A stretch of 64,000 bases of DNA from Bradyrhizobium sp. C9 (GTDB taxonomy: Bacteria > Pseudomonadota > Alphaproteobacteria > Rhizobiales > Xanthobacteraceae), in NCBI RefSeq assembly GCF_002532045.1, contig NZ_NWTG01000013.1, positions 62,001 to 126,000 of the forward strand. Reading direction: 5' to 3'. Positions 17,645 to 25,950 of the stretch are shown here, in pieces (position 1 is the first letter of the stretch; the number at the start of each line of letters is the position of its first letter). The translations under genes were made by a program, and so were the position numbers. Below the pieces are notes generated by a model. That model had not been told where the DNA came from. It did no database searches and worked only from the letters and a program-made list of their open reading frames with translations.

Positions 17645-18037
17645 CTATTGCGGAGTTACCTCCACGCACTGAGCGGAGTCTGAAATACAGAACTCAGTTT
17701 TCCCGGTAGTCTGATCGATCTTCCAAGAGCCTAACACTGGCAATCCGCCAAAAATGTTTGAAATCCCTCCCTGTACGTTAGGTCCTTTGCCGGTCGGTTT
17801 CTCTGGAAAGCCGGGCCTCTCGGTGCATTGACCGGTCAATTGCTTGGTCTCGGCGTCGAGGACTGCGGTGCAATGATGAAGCTTCTGGTTCTTGTGGTCG
17901 AGGCGTTCGACAGCATAATGGTTTACCCCAGTCTCCACAGTCGCAAACTCAGCGGAAAACTCGTAATCCGCAGCGAACCCAACGGCCGGTGTCACCGTTA
18001 GCGAAAGTGCGAGTATCCCGGTCTTCAAAAGCTTCAT
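17645..18037 (-). CDS. Small secreted protein of unknown function
   Basis: 130 residues. A typical signal peptide (MKLLKTGILALSLTVTPAV, cleavage near GFA/AD) is followed by a mature domain of about 107 residues with four Cys (in HHCTAV, TGQCTE, EFCISD and QCVEV), suggesting two disulfides. I do not recognise the family. The ATG at 18037 has GAGAGG four bases upstream. Codon use is less G/C-rich than in surrounding housekeeping genes. It is the fourth gene of the minus-strand accessory operon and sits between the two copies of the small repeated gene. Confidence 0.7.
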   Translation of the reverse strand: MKLLKTGILALSLTVTPAVGFAADYEFSAEFATVETGVNHYAVERLDHKNQKLHHCTAVLDAETKQLTGQCTERPGFPEKPTGKGPNVQGGISNIFGGLPVLGSWKIDQTTGKTEFCISDSAQCVEVTPQ

Positions 18038-18045
18038 GAGACCTC

Positions 18046-18246
18046 TCAATGTCTTCGCCTGTGATGCGGACCATATCCCCAGATCGGAAGAATTCGGACC
18101 ACGTCCACTATTGCGCCAAAAGCGGAAGAGTTCATTTCACCTTGAGATAGGTCATAGGCCGGATACCTTTCCGCCGGACGTTCGCTGGCAACATCGGACC
18201 TGAAGCGCTTGCGCAGAGTGTCGAGCCGCTCTCCCGGCGTACTCAC
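18046..18246 (-). CDS. Small gene of unknown function, probably frameshifted (copy 1)
   Basis: 66 codons from a GTG at 18246 preceded by AAGGGA. The GTGA overlap with the upstream gene's stop (18243-18245) indicates translational coupling. The N-terminus STPGERLDTLRKRFRSDVA is shared with the damaged copy at 17405-17635. Near the 3' end the two copies differ by a net two bases: after FGAIV the reading frame here leaves the alignment, while another frame keeps the copy-2-like MVRITGEDIER. The present product may therefore have an altered C-terminus. No function is recognised; an immunity or adaptor role for the operon is speculative. Confidence 0.55.
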   Translation of the reverse strand: MSTPGERLDTLRKRFRSDVASERPAERYPAYDLSQGEMNSSAFGAIVDVVRILPIWGYGPHHRRRH

Positions 18247-18734
18247 TGTAAGTCCCTTGCGCACTCTCTAATATAGCCGGGCGGATCGTCGACATTCGGG
18301 CAGCGCACGACCTGACGGCAAAGGACTTCGTCACCGTGTTTGAATATCGAGACTTTTAGACGCTCGCCTCTCTCCGTCGGCTTCCCAATAATAGCTATGC
18401 CTAGGCCGGAAGCGTCACCCGATAGCGACACCTCATCTACGCCAAAAGCAAAAACGGATAGGCACTCTTTCGGCACATCGGTCCATTGCCCATTGTGTTC
18501 AATGCGCATCGACCGTTCCAAGCCTTCCCCAAACCCTTTTTTTTCCGGGTTTCGGTCGCAAACTGCCTTGAGGGTGCGAAGTTCGATCTTCGCAAGGTCC
18601 CCGCCTTGTTGATTTTTGAAAGTCAAAGTCACGACATCCGGCTTACACCAGGGGCCGGAGTTTGCTTTGCACACCGTTGAACTGGAGAGCAGAAGGCATA
18701 AGGCTCCAGCGAGCGCGAACATTTTCATCGGCAT
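18243..18734 (-). CDS. Secreted protein of unknown function
   Basis: 163 residues with a signal peptide (about 1-23; MKMFALAGALCLLLSSSTVC, possibly a lipoprotein-like Cys). The mature part begins SGPWCKPDVVTLTFKNQQGGD and holds Cys residues likely to pair (GPWCKPD, AVCDRN, EVLCRQVVRCPN, RECARD). I recognise no domain. The start follows the stop of the upstream YSLVPVD-repeat gene by three bases, and its own stop overlaps the next small gene, so it sits inside a tight operon. Base composition is A/T-rich relative to the flanks, consistent with acquisition from elsewhere. Confidence 0.7.
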   Translation of the reverse strand: MPMKMFALAGALCLLLSSSTVCKANSGPWCKPDVVTLTFKNQQGGDLAKIELRTLKAVCDRNPEKKGFGEGLERSMRIEHNGQWTDVPKECLSVFAFGVDEVSLSGDASGLGIAIIGKPTERGERLKVSIFKHGDEVLCRQVVRCPNVDDPPGYIRECARDLQ

Positions 18735-18737
18735 GAC

Positions 18738-19469
18738 TCAATATTTGTATCGATTCCAGTCGGGCATTCTCGACCCCGTTGGCTTGCCGTCATGCCAATA
18801 CAAATAGCTCCCATCCCAAGATCCAACCCACGCTCGATAATCTGGAGTTTTCTGGGAATAAGCCTTCGCATTGTTTATGTCTCCATCGCTCTCGTGCTGA
18901 TCATCCCAGTGCATGTGCCCACGTGCGACCGCTCCGCCATCGCCAAACCCCACACCACCGCCTAGCGCTCCGTCTTGGAATCCGCGCGCGATCTGATCGT
19001 AGTAATATAGTCCGCCGCGTTTATAGATTTCCACGCCCAGTTCCGGGATGAAACCCCTGCTCTTGGTCTCTTCCGGGTAATGTTGGGCGCCAAGGTCTCT
19101 CATTTCCTTGAGGGCAGCATCCCATGCGCTCTCCGCGCTCTCGAACCCGATCCCCGCGTTGCGGCTCGGATAGTCGCCACCTTCGGCGCCGCCAAAGCGC
19201 TTGATGCCGGCGATGCCACCCGATCCGCTGGAGCTGTTGCCAGTCGCCGGCCCGTTGACGCCGGGCTGACCGGCTCCGGTCGAAGGCTGTTGCGGCTGGA
19301 TTCGCGGCTGTGGCTGCTGCGCTGGTTGAGTCGGTGTCGGCGGTTGTTGAAGCTGCGCCTGCTGAATTACGCCATCCGCGGCGAAAGGATCGCGGTCCAC
19401 CGGAACGAGCGAGTAGTTATCGAAGTCCGGCTGATAGTCTACCGGCACCAGAGAGTAATCGGGCATCAT
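18738..19469 (-). CDS. YSLVPVD-repeat protein with JAMM/DUF4329-like C-terminal domain
   Basis: About 243 residues. The N-terminus holds two YSLVPVD units ten residues apart and lacks a classical signal peptide. A Gln/Pro-rich linker follows (about 38-70), then a Gly/Ser stretch, and a C-terminal domain (about 100-243) with LGVEIYKRGGLYYYD, GHMHW and ESDGD. The HxH...SxxD spacing resembles the zinc ligands of JAMM/DUF4329 peptidase-like domains found at the ends of polymorphic toxins; one residue fewer separates the His pair from Ser than in the classic motif. A modular delivery-plus-effector layout is inferred, not shown. It is the first gene of a five-part operon. The ATG at 19469 or the next codon follows AGGTG. 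Confidence 0.6.
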   Translation of the reverse strand: MMPDYSLVPVDYQPDFDNYSLVPVDRDPFAADGVIQQAQLQQPPTPTQPAQQPQPRIQPQQPSTGAGQPGVNGPATGNSSSGSGGIAGIKRFGGAEGGDYPSRNAGIGFESAESAWDAALKEMRDLGAQHYPEETKSRGFIPELGVEIYKRGGLYYYDQIARGFQDGALGGGVGFGDGGAVARGHMHWDDQHESDGDINNAKAYSQKTPDYRAWVGSWDGSYLYWHDGKPTGSRMPDWNRYKY

Positions 19470-19961
19470 TATCACCTACAGATATTGCGGACACCTTCGG
19501 GTGAGCCCGTGCGTGACCGCACCTCGCGGAGAAGGCTGGGTTGGCTTTATGAGTTGAAGGCAAGTGCTTGAAGGATGGCTTGCGCGGCGGCGCGGAAGTG
19601 TCGCTTTCGGTCCGGCTTGCCCATCGTCTTCGCCGGACGGCCGCCTGTCGGTGGGGTCGCCCCTGGTTGTCAGCCAGTTCGGTTCGCTGCGGCGGCCAAT
19701 CTCGGCGCGCTCGGCAATGGATTGGCCGACAGCTGCCTGTCCGATTCAAAAAGCCCGCAGCGGATTTTCCGGTGCGGGCTCCAATGATTTCTGATTTTCA
19801 GATCATGTCGGTGAGTTGCCCGACGTGTCAACCGATATTTCGCCGACGCCAAATCTGCCGTAATTATTGGCCACAAGCCGTCAATCCTGCCTTCCGCTGC
19901 AGCGATGCATTCGCTAAAGCCAGCGGCATTGTTCCTCCGCATTTCCACGAGGCCGTTCCTG
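19470..19961. other. Gap between accessory operon and phosphomannomutase gene
   Basis: The gap holds the presumed promoter of the minus-strand accessory operon, the orphan terminator at 19746-19780 and, upstream of that on the minus strand, a TTGACA box (about 19836) with a CATGAT about 18 bases later. Short open frames on both strands show no family resemblance. Confidence 0.45.
19746..19780 (-). terminator. Orphan minus-strand intrinsic terminator
   Basis: Read on the minus strand, AGCCCGCA and TGCGGGCT (arms 19773-19780 and 19752-19759) form an 8-bp stem with an inner TCCG/CGGA pairing, directly followed by TTTTTGAA. This is a good rho-independent terminator, but no minus-strand gene lies between it and the plus-strand phosphomannomutase start at 19962. 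It may end a small RNA or an antisense leader. Confidence 0.6.
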
Positions 19962-21461
19962 ATGTTTCCCAAGCCGAAGCCCGCGCTGGTTCCGAACACC
20001 TATGCCTTCGAATCCGAGCCGATGGTGAAGCCGACCGGGTTTCGCGAATATGACGCGCGCTGGCTGTTCAACAAGGAGATCAATTTGATGGGCGTACAGG
20101 CGCTGGGCATGGGGCTCGGCGCGCTGATCGCGGAGCTCGGCGTCAAACAGGAGATCGTCACCGGTCACGATTTCCGCGGCTATTCCGCCTCGATCAAATA
20201 CGCGCTGATCTCCGGCTTGATGGCGGCGGGCTGCAAGGTGCACGACATCGGCCTTGCGGTGACGCCGATGGCCTATTTCGCGCAATTCGATCTCGACGTG
20301 CCCTGCGTTGCCATGGTCACCGCCTCGCACAACGATAATGGTTGGACCGGCGTCAAGATGGGCGCCAACCGTCCGCTCACCTTCGGTCCCGACGAGATGA
20401 CGCGGCTGAAGCAGATCGTGCTCAACGCCGATTTCGACAACAAGGCCGGCTGCTCCTATCAATTCCATGAAAACTATCCGGCGCGCTACATCGCCGATCT
20501 CACCAGCCGGCCGAAGCTTAAGCGCAAGCTGAAGGTGGTGGCGGCTTGCGGCAACGGCACCGCGGGCGCGTTCGCGCCGCAGGTGCTGGAGGCGATCGGC
20601 TGCGAGGTGATTCCGCTCGACACCGAGCTCGATCACACCTTCCCGAAATACAATCCGAATCCGGAAGACATGGAGATGCTGCACGCGATCCGCGATGCGG
20701 TGCTGGCGCATAAGGCCGATGTCGGCCTTGGCTTCGACGGCGACGGCGACCGCTGCGGCGTGGTCGACAACACCGGCGAGGAGATCTTTGCCGACAAGGT
20801 CGGCGTCATGCTGGCGCGCGACATGTCGGCGATCAACGCCAATGCGCAGTTCGTCGTCGATGTGAAGTCGACCGGGCTGTTCGTGACCGATCCGGTGTTG
20901 CAGAAGCAGGGTGCAAAGACCGTCTATTGGAAGACCGGGCATTCCTACATGAAACGCCGCACCAACGAATTGGGCGCGCTCGCCGGCTTCGAGAAGTCCG
21001 GCCACTTCTTCTTCAACAAGCCGTTCGGTCGCGGCTATGACGACGGCCTGGTGTCCGCGATCGCGATCTGCGAGATGCTCGACCGCGCCCCCGGCAAGTC
21101 GATGGCCGACCTGAAGGACGCGCTGCCGAAGACCTGGTCGTCGCCGACCATGTCGCCGCATTGCGCCGACGAGGCGAAGTACGGCGTGGCCGACGCCGTC
21201 GTGAAGCACTTCGAGACGCTGCAGCAACAGGGCGCGCAGGTCGCGGGCCAGACCATCCGCGATCTCGTCACCGTCAACGGCGTGCGCGTCACGGTCGCGG
21301 ACGGCAGCTGGGGCCTGGTGCGCGCGTCCTCGAACAAGCCGGAGCTCGTGGTCGTGGTGGAAAGCCCGGTCAGCGAGCAGCGCATGCGCGACATGTTCGA
21401 GGCGATGGATTCAGTGCTGCGCACCCACCCCGAGGTCGGCGAGTATAATCAGAAGATCTGA
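19962..21461 (+). CDS. Phosphomannomutase/phosphoglucomutase
   Basis: A 499-residue alpha-D-phosphohexomutase. The phosphoserine loop is TASHNDNGWTG (Ser122), the metal loop is GFDGDGDRCG, and the sugar-binding loop contains EKSGHFFF; the C-terminal phosphate loop has VRASSNKPEL. The enzyme interconverts hexose 1- and 6-phosphates, supplying GDP-mannose or UDP-glucose for surface polysaccharides. The ATG at 19962 starts at the conserved region; an earlier in-frame ATG at 19905 would add an unlikely leader. The gene is convergent with the chemoreceptor gene, leaving only eight bases between the ends. Confidence 0.93.
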   Translation: MFPKPKPALVPNTYAFESEPMVKPTGFREYDARWLFNKEINLMGVQALGMGLGALIAELGVKQEIVTGHDFRGYSASIKYALISGLMAAGCKVHDIGLAVTPMAYFAQFDLDVPCVAMVTASHNDNGWTGVKMGANRPLTFGPDEMTRLKQIVLNADFDNKAGCSYQFHENYPARYIADLTSRPKLKRKLKVVAACGNGTAGAFAPQVLEAIGCEVIPLDTELDHTFPKYNPNPEDMEMLHAIRDAVLAHKADVGLGFDGDGDRCGVVDNTGEEIFADKVGVMLARDMSAINANAQFVVDVKSTGLFVTDPVLQKQGAKTVYWKTGHSYMKRRTNELGALAGFEKSGHFFFNKPFGRGYDDGLVSAIAICEMLDRAPGKSMADLKDALPKTWSSPTMSPHCADEAKYGVADAVVKHFETLQQQGAQVAGQTIRDLVTVNGVRVTVADGSWGLVRASSNKPELVVVVESPVSEQRMRDMFEAMDSVLRTHPEVGEYNQKI

Positions 21462-21469
21462 ACGCGCGC

Positions 21470-22936
21470 TCACGCCGCCCGCAGCGAGGCCAGGAAGCGG
21501 TCGAGCTCGGTCTTCAGCCATTCCGACTGCGACGACAGGCTGTTGGCCGCATCGAGCAATTGTGCGGTCGCGCCGCCGGCCTGTTCGGACGCGCGGTTGA
21601 CGTTGAGGATGCCCTTGTTGACGTCGCGGGTGCGATCGGCCGCCTGCTGCAAATTGCTGGAGATCTCGCGGGTCGCCGCGCCCTGCTGATCGACGGCCGC
21701 GGCGATCTCGCCGGAGACCTGGTCGATTTCCGCGATGGTGGTTCCGATGGTCCCGATCGCGCTGACGGCGGCACCCGTCGCGCTCTGGATATCCTGGATC
21801 TGAACCGCGATCTCCTCGGTCGCCTTGGCGGTCTGGTTGGCCAGTGCTTTGACCTCGCTGGCGACGACCGCGAAGCCGCGGCCATGCTCGCCGGCGCGCG
21901 CCGCTTCGATGGTTGCGTTCAGGGCGAGCAGGTTGGTCTGGCTGGCGATGCTCTGGATCAAGGTCACCACCTCGCCGATCTTCTGCGTGCCGGCGGCGAG
22001 ACCCTGCACCACGGCGTTGGTGCGGCGCGCCTCGTCGGCAGCCTTGGCGGCGATCCGCGCCGAACGCGTCACCTGCTCGGCGATGTTGTTGATCGAGGCC
22101 GTCAGCTCCTCGGTCGCCGACGCCACGGTTTCCACGTTGCTCGACGCCAGCGTCGATGCGGAAGCGGCAGCGGTGGCCTGGCGAATGGTTTCCGCGTTGC
22201 TGCCGTCCATCGTCGCCGACAGGCCCTGCATCGCGTTCGCCGCCACCGCGACGGCCTCGACGACCTCGCCGATCTTGCGCTCGAAGCCCAAGGCGAGCTC
22301 GCGCCGCGCGGCATCGCGGTCGTGCTTGGCCCGCTCGGCCTCGATGCGCTCGGCATTGGCGCGCGCTTCGGCGGCGCTGGCGGCCTCGGCCTCCGCCGCC
22401 TTCTCTGCCGACCTCTTGAACAATTCGGCGAGCGTGTGCGCGAGCCAGATCAGCACGCCGGCCTCGATCAGCAGGATCACGGCGTGAAGAACGACGCGGC
22501 CGAAATCGGCGCCGCCGGGATAGATCGCGGCCGGCAGGATGAAGTTCAGCGTCAAATGATGCAGGGCGACCGCAACCGTGCCGGCGACGATCGGCCGGTA
22601 GTCGCAATAGGCGACCAGGCAGGCCAGCGCCGCGAAGAAGTACATGTGCATGTCGACCTGCCAGCGGTGGCCCGCGAACTGGTAGACCAGCATCGATACG
22701 CCGGCCATCAAGGCCACCGCGACGGTCAGCTGCGTTGAAACGCCGTTGCCCGACATGCGCCACGACATCGTCGCGGCGAGCGCCATCGCGACCATGAAGC
22801 CGGCCGGGATCAGCCAGTCGGTGTGCAGCGCCATGCCGACAATGACGGCGATCGGAACGTGCAGCCACAGCACCACGAGCAGGATCTTGCTGGTCGTCTC
22901 GCGCAGCGCGGCCATTTCATCGCCTTCGAAGGTCAT
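21470..22936 (-). CDS. Methyl-accepting chemotaxis protein
   Basis: About 488 residues. Five or six hydrophobic helices fill the first 170 residues (an integral-membrane sensor without a large periplasmic domain), followed by a coiled-coil linker rich in Ala/Glu (about 175-220) and the cytoplasmic signalling domain. The hairpin tip is recognisable at IASQTNLLALNATIEAARAG and EHGRGFAVVASEVKALA, the CheA/CheW contact region. It would report on a membrane- or energy-related signal to the flagellar motor. The ATG at 22936 follows a G-rich ribosome site; 22915 is an alternative. It overlaps the upstream gene by 20 bases. Confidence 0.93.
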   Translation of the reverse strand: MTFEGDEMAALRETTSKILLVVLWLHVPIAVIVGMALHTDWLIPAGFMVAMALAATMSWRMSGNGVSTQLTVAVALMAGVSMLVYQFAGHRWQVDMHMYFFAALACLVAYCDYRPIVAGTVAVALHHLTLNFILPAAIYPGGADFGRVVLHAVILLIEAGVLIWLAHTLAELFKRSAEKAAEAEAASAAEARANAERIEAERAKHDRDAARRELALGFERKIGEVVEAVAVAANAMQGLSATMDGSNAETIRQATAAASASTLASSNVETVASATEELTASINNIAEQVTRSARIAAKAADEARRTNAVVQGLAAGTQKIGEVVTLIQSIASQTNLLALNATIEAARAGEHGRGFAVVASEVKALANQTAKATEEIAVQIQDIQSATGAAVSAIGTIGTTIAEIDQVSGEIAAAVDQQGAATREISSNLQQAADRTRDVNKGILNVNRASEQAGGATAQLLDAANSLSSQSEWLKTELDRFLASLRAA

Positions 22937-23288
22937 TCCCAACCCCCAGATCGTCGTCCGCCTTGAAGCAGCCGGCGATCGCCTGCGGATCCATGGTCAG
23001 CAGGGCGCCCGCCTCATACAGCCGGCTCAGCCCGCCATCGCGGTCAGGCCGCACCACCAGCAGGGCCGGAATGGCGGTCATCCGAACGATCGACGCATTG
23101 GCGGATGCGGCCGCCGCCAGCGCGCGCTCGGCGCGCCACCACGGCGGAAAGGCCACGGCCACCACGTCGCTGCCCGCACGCACCTTTAGCGACAGCATCG
23201 CGACCGCGATCCAGCTCGCAATCAGCAATGCAGCCGCGCCTGGCCATGCGGGCCGTCGTCTCGCTGGGATGATCTCCCCCGGCTCCAT
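22917..23288 (-). CDS. Small membrane-anchored protein of unknown function
   Basis: 123 residues: a short basic N-terminus, one hydrophobic helix (about 16-35; AALLIASWIAVAMLSL) and an Ala-rich domain of some 85 residues containing AVAFPPWWRAERALAAAASA and RMTAIPALLVVRPD. No family is recognised. It overlaps the start of the chemoreceptor gene by 20 bases on the same strand, so the two are probably coexpressed and may work together. No clear ribosome site precedes the ATG at 23288. Confidence 0.65.
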   Translation of the reverse strand: MEPGEIIPARRRPAWPGAAALLIASWIAVAMLSLKVRAGSDVVAVAFPPWWRAERALAAAASANASIVRMTAIPALLVVRPDRDGGLSRLYEAGALLTMDPQAIAGCFKADDDLGVGNDLRRR

Positions 23289-23388
23289 CGCAGCATAATA
23301 CCGCTGGTCGCGCTAACTTCCGGTAAATGCCGGGCGGGCGGACTACCTGGGGGCGTATCGACTATCGTATGGGATTGTGCGGCGGCGC

Positions 23389-23889
23389 TTACGCCGCGGG
23401 CACCGGCAGCGCCGTCACCGACTTGATCTTCTCCATCGCAAAGCGCGAGGTGACGTTCTTCAGCGGCACGGCACTGATCAGCTTCTTGTAGAACACGTCG
23501 TAGGCCTGCATGTCGGCGACCACGACGCGCAGCATGTAGTCGACGTCACCGGCCATCCGGTAGAACTCCATCACTTCGGGCATGGCGCTGACGGCGTCGG
23601 CGAATTTGCGCAGCCAGGCTTCCGAATGGTCGGCGCTCTCGACCGAGACGAACACCGAGATCCCGAGCCCGATCTTGTTCTGATCGACCAGCGCGACGCG
23701 GCGCAGGATCACGCCGTCGGCCTCGAGCCGCTGGATGCGCTTCCAGCACGGCGTCGACGACAGCCCGACCCGGTCGCCGATTTCGGCGACGGAGAGCGAG
23801 GCATCCTCCTGCAACACAGTCAGGATCTTGCGATCGATGGCGTCGAGGCGGCGGTTGTTGTCATGAAGCTGAATGGCGACATCGGTCAT
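23389..23889 (-). CDS. Lrp/AsnC-family transcriptional regulator
   Basis: A 166-residue protein. An N-terminal winged helix-turn-helix (about 14-65; DRKILTVLQEDASLSVAEIG, LSSTPCWKRIQRLEADGVI) is followed by the ligand-binding RAM domain (about 75-155; VFVSVESADHSEAWLRKFAD, AGDVDYMLRVVVADMQAYD). Such proteins form octamers and regulate amino-acid metabolism in response to amino acids. The ATG at 23889 gives the usual length. No amino-acid gene is adjacent, so the target is unclear. Confidence 0.94.
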   Translation of the reverse strand: MTDVAIQLHDNNRRLDAIDRKILTVLQEDASLSVAEIGDRVGLSSTPCWKRIQRLEADGVILRRVALVDQNKIGLGISVFVSVESADHSEAWLRKFADAVSAMPEVMEFYRMAGDVDYMLRVVVADMQAYDVFYKKLISAVPLKNVTSRFAMEKIKSVTALPVPAA

Positions 23890-23965
23890 AGAAGAAAGTT
23901 CCACATGAAGGTTCAAACTCCCTCATATAGAGAAAAATCTTCCAAATCAAGCGGGTCGTGGCCGG

Positions 23966-24913
23966 TCAGGCCGGCCGCGCGTCGGCGTGCTCGCCCAAAA
24001 ACGCTTCAACTTCAGTACGTTGCGGTGCGGCATAAGCGCCCCCGAACCGGGTGCATTTCAGCGCTGCAGCGGCGGAGGCAAAGCGGAGAGCCTGCCGCAA
24101 CTCCTGCTTCTCGGTGATGGCGAGGGCAAACGCCCCGTGGAAGACGTCGCCGGCGCCGAGCGTATCGACGGTATGGACCGGGAAGGCCGGGGTCTCCTCG
24201 AGCCCGCCTTTCTCATTGAGCCAGATCGTGCCCTGGGGGCCGCGGGTGCCGGCCAGGAAGGAGGGGGTCAGCTTGGCGAGCTTTTGCAGCGCCTGGCCGT
24301 CGTCGGTGACGTCGGCGGTCTGCTGCAGCGGTTCGCTGGAAAACACCAGGTGGGAGGAGGCGGTCAGCAGCCCTTCCCGCATCGACATCGCGCGGTCGAC
24401 GTCGACCACCACGGGAATGCCGCGCTTGACCGCCTCGGCGCACAGCTCGGTGCAGAACGGCGCGCAGCGGCTCTCGGTCAGGATCGCCGCGCAATCCTCC
24501 AGCAGCAGTTCGGTCGGCGGCAGCTTGACCTTCCAGAGCTCGGGATCGCGGAATGTGACGATGGTGCGCTCGCCGGTGTCGTCGATCATGATCGCCGAGA
24601 TCGGGGTGACCAGGTCCGGCATGTGGATCAGATGGTTGGTCTCGATGCCCTCCTCGGCCATCTTGTCGAAGATGTAGCGGCTTGAGGTCTCCCGCGAATC
24701 ACCCATCGGCCCGCAGATCGAGGCGCGGCCGCCCAGCCGGGCAATGCCGATGGCGGCGTTCAGCGCGTTGCCGCCGCAGATCTCGTCGAAATGGGTCGCG
24801 TTCTCCTTGGAGCCGCGCGCCGGAACATTGACGCGGAAGGTCAGGTCGCGCACCGGCAGCCCGATGCAGAGGATACGGGGCGGGACTTTCGGGGCACCGT
24901 CTTGAAAATTCAT
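23966..24913 (-). CDS. PfkB/ribokinase-family sugar kinase
   Basis: A 315-residue kinase. The first signature is near the N-terminus (CGGNALNAAIGIARLGGRASICGPMGD). The second, DTLGAGDVFHGAF, provides the catalytic Asp and anion hole (DTxGAGD). The substrate is a sugar or nucleoside; ribose, fructose and adenosine kinases share this fold. The ATG at 24913 fits the family start, although the frame is open further upstream. It is followed downstream by the Lrp-type regulator on the same strand. Confidence 0.92.
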   Translation of the reverse strand: MNFQDGAPKVPPRILCIGLPVRDLTFRVNVPARGSKENATHFDEICGGNALNAAIGIARLGGRASICGPMGDSRETSSRYIFDKMAEEGIETNHLIHMPDLVTPISAIMIDDTGERTIVTFRDPELWKVKLPPTELLLEDCAAILTESRCAPFCTELCAEAVKRGIPVVVDVDRAMSMREGLLTASSHLVFSSEPLQQTADVTDDGQALQKLAKLTPSFLAGTRGPQGTIWLNEKGGLEETPAFPVHTVDTLGAGDVFHGAFALAITEKQELRQALRFASAAAALKCTRFGGAYAAPQRTEVEAFLGEHADARPA

Positions 24914-24992
24914 GCAAAGGTCCGTGGCAATGGTTCCGTCATCTGGCACAAGCTGTGCCAGATGTAATCGGCAGAACGATGTCCGGTTCCCG

Positions 24993-25943
24993 CTATTGGT
25001 CCAACGGATTTCGGTGGTGCACCCAGCGGCCGAGCAAATGATGGGCAATCGCGAACGGATGCGGGCCGGCCAGGCCGTCGGGATGCTGGCGCTTGAGCAT
25101 CAGCGTCGCCTCGGCATGGTCGAACCAGCGCGCGTCCTCGAGCTCGGTGCGGTCGACCACGATGTCCTCGTTGGTCGCGCGCGCGGTGCAGCCGATCATC
25201 AGCGATGACGGATAGGGCCAGGGCTGCGTCATGTAATAATTGACGTCGGTGCAGCGGATGCCGGACTCCTCGAAAATCTCGCGCCGGACCGCGTCCTCGA
25301 TGGTCTCGGCGGCTTCGACGAAGCCGGCGAGGCAGGAATACATCCCGGGCATGAACTGCTTCTGCCGGCCGAGCAGCACCTTGTCGCCCGAGGTGACCAG
25401 CATGATCACGACCGGATCGGTGCGCGGAAAGTGCTCGGCCTTGCAGCTCGGGCATTCGCGCTTCCAGCCGCCCTCCTTCATCGCCGTGCGGGTGCCGCAG
25501 TTGGCACAGAAGCCGTGGCGCTGATGCCAGGTCACCATCGATTTCGCCATCGCGATCGCCGACAACTGCTCCGGCGGCACCACGCCCTGCATCGCCATGC
25601 CGCGCAATTCGGTGATCGCGACGTCGCCGCGCCCGACCAGCTTCTCGGCCGCCTGGGGCGCGATCCCCATGCCGAAGATCGGCGCGGTATCGCGCAAGCC
25701 GAGGAAAATCGTGCCGGGATTGGCGCCGAAGCTGCGGGCCTCCTCCAGCGAGAGCAGCGCGCGGGCCCCGCCATCCTCCTGCTTCACCACCAGCGAGTCG
25801 CGATAGATCACATAGGCTCGCGCCTCGCGATGGCCCTCCAGTGCGAACAGCTTCTCGTCATTGCTGCGCAGATGCGCGGCGCGGTCGAGCACATGGGTGA
25901 CGAAGGCCGGCTGGCCGAGCGGAAATGAATCGGATGCAGACAT
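24993..25943 (-). CDS. nudC: NAD+ diphosphatase (NudC-type Nudix hydrolase)
   Basis: A 316-residue enzyme. A zinc ribbon with Cys146, Cys149, Cys164 and Cys167 precedes the Nudix box at about 207-229 (GFVEAAETIEDAVRREIFEE). The NudC-specific downstream motif appears as TQPWPYPSSLM. The enzyme hydrolyses NADH/NAD+ to NMN and AMP and can remove NAD caps from RNA. The ATG at 25943 gives the normal length. It lies 7 bases after the stop of the HIT-protein gene on the same strand, so the two nucleotide hydrolases are cotranscribed. Confidence 0.95.
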   Translation of the reverse strand: MSASDSFPLGQPAFVTHVLDRAAHLRSNDEKLFALEGHREARAYVIYRDSLVVKQEDGGARALLSLEEARSFGANPGTIFLGLRDTAPIFGMGIAPQAAEKLVGRGDVAITELRGMAMQGVVPPEQLSAIAMAKSMVTWHQRHGFCANCGTRTAMKEGGWKRECPSCKAEHFPRTDPVVIMLVTSGDKVLLGRQKQFMPGMYSCLAGFVEAAETIEDAVRREIFEESGIRCTDVNYYMTQPWPYPSSLMIGCTARATNEDIVVDRTELEDARWFDHAEATLMLKRQHPDGLAGPHPFAIAHHLLGRWVHHRNPLDQ

Positions 25944-25950
25944 TGAATTT

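Noticed and set aside
17390..17683. 97-codon plus-strand frame after the retropepsin gene
   Set aside because: It lies opposite the damaged small gene, whose relationship to 18046-18246 explains the sequence better.
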